Positions 61,015 through 64,000 of a stretch of 64,000 bases of DNA are shown piece by piece. The notes beneath the pieces were generated by a model. The model did no database searches. It had not been told where the DNA came from and worked only from the letters and a program-made list of their open reading frames with translations. Position 1 is the stretch's first letter. The number at the start of each line of letters is the position of its first letter. Made by a program: the position numbers and the translations under genes. The stretch lies in NCBI GenBank assembly GCA_964353175.1, contig CAYGUX010000010.1, forward strand, positions 1-64,000, given 5' to 3'. The stretch is from JAIYCX01 sp964353175. Lineage in GTDB: Bacteria; Bdellovibrionota_C; UBA2361; SZUA-149; DAOLCO01.

Positions 61015-61641
61015 ATGGCTAGATATTGTGGATCAGTTTGTAGATTGTGTAGAAGAGAAGGAGAGAAGTTATTTCTCAAAGGAGATCGATGCTACACAAA
61101 TAAATGTGCTATTGAGCGAAGAGAAGGACAACCTGGTCAGCACAGTAGAGCTAGAGGTAAGTTCTCAGAATACAAAATTCAGTTAAGAGAGAAGCAAAAG
61201 ATTAAACGCATGTATGGGTTGCTAGAGAAGCAGTTCAGAGGCGTATTCCATCTTGCAGATAGAATGAAGGGAGTCACAGGAACTAACCTCCTTAGACTTT
61301 TAGAAAGCCGTTTAGACAATATGGTTTATCGTTCTGGCTTTGCTAGTTCAAGAAGCCAAGCTAGACAATTTGTTACACATGGTTTGTTCCTTGTAAATGG
61401 TAAGAAGGTAGATATCCCTTCTTATAAAGTTGCACCAGGTGATGTGCTTTCAATCAGAGAAAAATCTAAGAACGGGGTTAAGATTCAAGAATCTTTAAAC
61501 GGAACAGAGATTAGAAAGATTCCTGATTGGATAGAGCTTAATAAGGCTGAGTTGCAAGCAGTTGTTCGTGATTTGCCAACTAGAGATCAGTTGACTCATC
61601 CGATGAAAGAGCAGTTAGTAGTAGAATTATACTCTAAATAG
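61015..61641 (+). CDS. rpsD: 30S ribosomal protein S4 (cysteine-containing, zinc-type)
   Basis: 208 residues. An N-terminal cysteine set (CGSVCRLC and CYTNKC) suggests the zinc-binding form, followed by the S4 RNA-binding domain (RLDNMVYRSGFASSRSQARQ). In E. coli S4 also represses this operon. 73 bp after rpsK. Confidence 0.97.
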   Translation: MARYCGSVCRLCRREGEKLFLKGDRCYTNKCAIERREGQPGQHSRARGKFSEYKIQLREKQKIKRMYGLLEKQFRGVFHLADRMKGVTGTNLLRLLESRLDNMVYRSGFASSRSQARQFVTHGLFLVNGKKVDIPSYKVAPGDVLSIREKSKNGVKIQESLNGTEIRKIPDWIELNKAELQAVVRDLPTRDQLTHPMKEQLVVELYSK

Positions 61642-61785
61642 CGGTTAGGATTGGTTCGTAAGGGCCAGTTATATTAGAATTTAGTTTTCGCATTTATTTT
61701 TTTAGGATAAATAGCGAGGAAGTCATAGAAATTATTGCTAATATTTTTTAGTAGATTATTGAGATCATAAATTTAGGAAAATAAT

Positions 61786-62814
61786 ATGTTTAAGCATTTA
61801 CTTAAGGACCTTATCAAGCCAAGAAGAGTTGAGAGTGAGGATGTTAGTGAAAGGTATGGTAAGTTTATCGCAGGCCCATTAGAGAGAGGTTATGGGACTA
61901 CCATCGGTAATAGTCTTCGAAGAATATTGTTATCTTCTTTACCAGGAGCGTCAATTACTTCTTTAAGAATTGAAGGCGTTAAGCATGAGTTTTCTACAAT
62001 CCCAGGTTGTACTGAGGATGTTACAGAGATTATCTTAAATCTAAAAGAAGTTGTGATGGATTTAGGTGATAAAGATGTCGCTAGTTTGAGAATCGATGCA
62101 AAAGGTCCATGTGAAGTAACTGCTGGAATGATTCAAGGTGAAGGGTTTGTAGAGTTTCTAAATCCAGATCTTCATATTGCTTCATTAAATGAAGAAGGCC
62201 ATTTAAAGATCGAGTTAGATGCTAAAGTTGGTAGAGGATACGTCGCTGCTGAATATTTAAAGACAGAAGATGCAGCAATCGGAACAATCTTTATCGATGC
62301 ATTTTATTCTCCTGTAAGAAAAGTAAATTATGTAGTTACTAACTCTCGTGTTGGTCAGACTACTGATTATGATAAATTATCTTTAGAAGTGTGGACTGAC
62401 GGAAGCGTCACTCCAGAAGACGCTATCAGAGGTTCAGCAATGATCCTTAGAGATCAATTAAATATTTTTGCTGGTGACGAAGAAGTTATCCATGAAGTGA
62501 AAGAAGAAGTGAAGGAAGAAGGTCCAAAGCTTAATGAGAACTTGTTCAGAAGAATCGATGAACTTGAACTTTCAGTAAGATCTTCTAACTGTTTAGAGAA
62601 TGCTGATATTAAATATATTGGTGAACTTGTACTTCGATCTGAGAATGAAATGCTTAGAACTAAGAATTTCGGAAGAAAGAGTTTAAACGAGATTAAAGAA
62701 ATTTTAGGCGACATGGGCTTAGGTCTTGGGATCCGAATTGAAGGCTTTCCATCGAGAGCAGAACTTGATCGTATGAATGATCAGGCAGGAACTAGTGCCA
62801 GCTCTTTTGAATAG
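61786..62814 (+). CDS. rpoA: DNA-directed RNA polymerase alpha subunit
   Basis: 342 residues. N-terminal domain with GPLERGYGTTIGNSLRRILLSSLPG and the dimer interface; an acidic linker (EVKEEVKEEGP, ~245-255); C-terminal domain with LELSVRSSNCLENADI, GRKSLNEIKEIL for UP-element and activator contacts. The 144-bp gap from rpsD holds no obvious promoter or terminator. Confidence 0.99.
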   Translation: MFKHLLKDLIKPRRVESEDVSERYGKFIAGPLERGYGTTIGNSLRRILLSSLPGASITSLRIEGVKHEFSTIPGCTEDVTEIILNLKEVVMDLGDKDVASLRIDAKGPCEVTAGMIQGEGFVEFLNPDLHIASLNEEGHLKIELDAKVGRGYVAAEYLKTEDAAIGTIFIDAFYSPVRKVNYVVTNSRVGQTTDYDKLSLEVWTDGSVTPEDAIRGSAMILRDQLNIFAGDEEVIHEVKEEVKEEGPKLNENLFRRIDELELSVRSSNCLENADIKYIGELVLRSENEMLRTKNFGRKSLNEIKEILGDMGLGLGIRIEGFPSRAELDRMNDQAGTSASSFE

Positions 62815-62852
62815 TAAATAATTAGAAATATTGAAGTACACTTGGTGATTTT

Positions 62853-63344
62853 ATGAGACATCAGAACGCATTTAGGAAGTTAAATAGAACAGCCTCTCAC
62901 AGAAGAGCAATGTTCAGAAATCTTGCAACGTCTTTGGTTATACATGACAGAATCGAAACAACTCTTCCAAAGGCCAAAGAGTTGAAAAGAATTGCTGATA
63001 AGTTAATTACTTTAGGCAAGACAGATTCTCTAGCTAATAGAAGAAAGGCAATGGCTTACTTAATGCCAATTAATAAAGAAGCTAAGGGTAATGCTTTAAA
63101 GTGGACAGCAGTTCATAAGCTATTTACTGAATTGGCTCCTCAGTTTCAAGAGAGAGCGGGTGGATATACTAGAGTCTTAAGAACTAGAATTCGTCCAGGT
63201 GACGCAACTCAAATGGCATTGATTGCTTTTGTTGAAGGTGGAGTTGTAGAAACTAAGGGCGCAGAAAAGAAGAAAAGAACTAGAAGAGTAGCTAAAATCG
63301 ATACGCCTGCAAAAGAAGAAGTAGCAACACAAGAAGTTCAATAA
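62853..63344 (+). CDS. rplQ: 50S ribosomal protein L17
   Basis: 163 residues. MRHQNAFRKLNRTASHRRAMFRNL and TTLPKAKELKRIADKLITLGK are typical; the C-terminus has a ~30-residue Lys/Arg- and Glu-rich extension. Last ribosomal gene of the alpha operon; fabI follows after 20 bp. Confidence 0.98.
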   Translation: MRHQNAFRKLNRTASHRRAMFRNLATSLVIHDRIETTLPKAKELKRIADKLITLGKTDSLANRRKAMAYLMPINKEAKGNALKWTAVHKLFTELAPQFQERAGGYTRVLRTRIRPGDATQMALIAFVEGGVVETKGAEKKKRTRRVAKIDTPAKEEVATQEVQ

Positions 63345-63364
63345 TCTAGAGGTAACTCCACGCT

Positions 63365-64000
63365 ATGGGACTATTATCCGGCAAGAAAGGACTGATACTT
63401 GGGCTAGCAAATAACAAGAGCATCGCGTGGGGTATTGCGCAAAGTGCTGCACAAGAAGGAGCTACTTTAGGCTTTACTTATCTTAATGAAGCATTAGAGA
63501 AAAGAGTTAGACCACTAGCAGAGTCCGTAGGATCTGAACTAATTGAAAAATGCGATGTTCAATTAGATGAAGATATTGATGCCTTAGTAAAAAGCGTAGA
63601 AGAAAAATGGGGCCAAATCGATTTCTTGGTTCATTCTGTAGCCTATGCAAGTGGCGATGATTTAAAGGGACCATTTCATAAAACTAGTAGAGCAGGCTTT
63701 GGCCTAGCAATGGATGTGAGCGCATATTCGCTTGTTTCAGTTACTGGTAAGTTCGCACATCTTTTTAAGAACGGCGGTAGTATCGTTACTATGAGTTATT
63801 TTGGAGCTGAAAAGGTAGTTCCTCATTATAGAGTAATGGGTGTCGCTAAAGCAGCATTAGAGGCCTGTGTTAGAGAATTAGCGGTTGATTTAGGCCCAGC
63901 AGGTATCAGAGTTAATTGTATTTCAGCGGGGCCAATTAGAACCTTGGCTGCTTCTGGTATTTCAGATTTCAGAGAGCTTTTGAACCATTTTGAAGCAAGA
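63365..64000 (+). CDS. fabI: enoyl-[acyl-carrier-protein] reductase (NADH), N-terminal part, cut by window end
   Basis: 212 codons to the window end without a stop. SGKKGLILGLANNKSIAWGIA is the NAD-binding start, and the active-site Tyr/Lys pair appears in YRVMGVAKAALE (family Y-x6-K), with SYFGAEK and SAGPIRTLAASGI as in E. coli FabI. It performs the last reduction of each fatty acid elongation cycle. Only 20 bp from rplQ, so possibly in the same transcript. Confidence 0.95.
   Translation, partial: MGLLSGKKGLILGLANNKSIAWGIAQSAAQEGATLGFTYLNEALEKRVRPLAESVGSELIEKCDVQLDEDIDALVKSVEEKWGQIDFLVHSVAYASGDDLKGPFHKTSRAGFGLAMDVSAYSLVSVTGKFAHLFKNGGSIVTMSYFGAEKVVPHYRVMGVAKAALEACVRELAVDLGPAGIRVNCISAGPIRTLAASGISDFRELLNHFEAR

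Noticed and set aside
1..64000. CRISPR array, insertion sequence or rRNA operon
   Set aside because: I saw no regularly spaced direct repeats, transposase-like genes, terminal inverted repeats with a transposase, or rRNA sequence in the window.

Overview
The window comes from the chromosome of an AT-rich, Gram-negative (LPS-making) bacterium. The outer membrane is implied by lpxB-msbA-waaA, several lipoprotein signal peptides and an outer-membrane barrel candidate. A Gfo/Idh-type oxidoreductase beside lpxB, a eukaryote-type Ser/Thr kinase, an RRM RNA-binding protein with a Gly/Arg tail, menA, and cysteine-containing S4 and L36 would fit an uncultured 'deltaproteobacterial' lineage such as Bdellovibrionota or SAR324. 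That placement is inference and weak.

Layout. 1-5.8 kb: lipid A/Kdo operon (oxidoreductase, lpxB, msbA, waaA) ending in two small lipoproteins. 5.9-9.9 kb: a Ser/Thr kinase and a large hybrid histidine kinase, convergent with overlapping 3' ends. 10.3-10.7 kb: tRNA-Thr(TGT) and tRNA-Arg(TCG) flanking a 16-bp inverted repeat. 11-15.3 kb: a HAM1-like NTP pyrophosphatase, then an ABC importer operon (Xre regulator, lipoprotein receptor, ATPase, permease) divergent from a second, apparently cytoplasmic, receptor paralogue. 15.3-16.2 kb: menA.

16.3-33.8 kb is the most unusual part: a type IV secretion-like locus. A coupling ATPase and a large membrane protein lie on the minus strand. On the plus strand is an F-type core in canonical order (TraL-, TraE-, TraK-, TraB-, TraV-like, an STN/DotD-like lipoprotein, then the TraC ATPase), followed by small lipoproteins, a bacterial PH-domain membrane protein, a coiled-coil SH3b protein and an M23 peptidase. 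No relaxase, pilin or TraW/U/N/F/H/G homologue was recognised here, so it looks like a chromosomal, reduced or repurposed system rather than an ordinary conjugative element.

33.8-47.2 kb: sseA-sufE, a thioredoxin-like protein, a gluzincin peptidase, secreted proteins of unknown function, the RRM protein, a secreted cyclophilin, a DUF3187-like protein, a short yacG, three TadE/TadG-like proteins and amtB. 47.4-64 kb: S10, spc and alpha ribosomal-protein operons (rpsJ to rplQ) with secY, adk, map, rpmJ and rpoA, then fabI, which runs off the end. rpsN and infA are missing from their usual places, and a clear intrinsic terminator separates rplO from secY.

Several starts were moved from the longest ORF using Shine-Dalgarno sites, signal peptides or promoters. 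All functional calls rest on motif reading; no database search was run.
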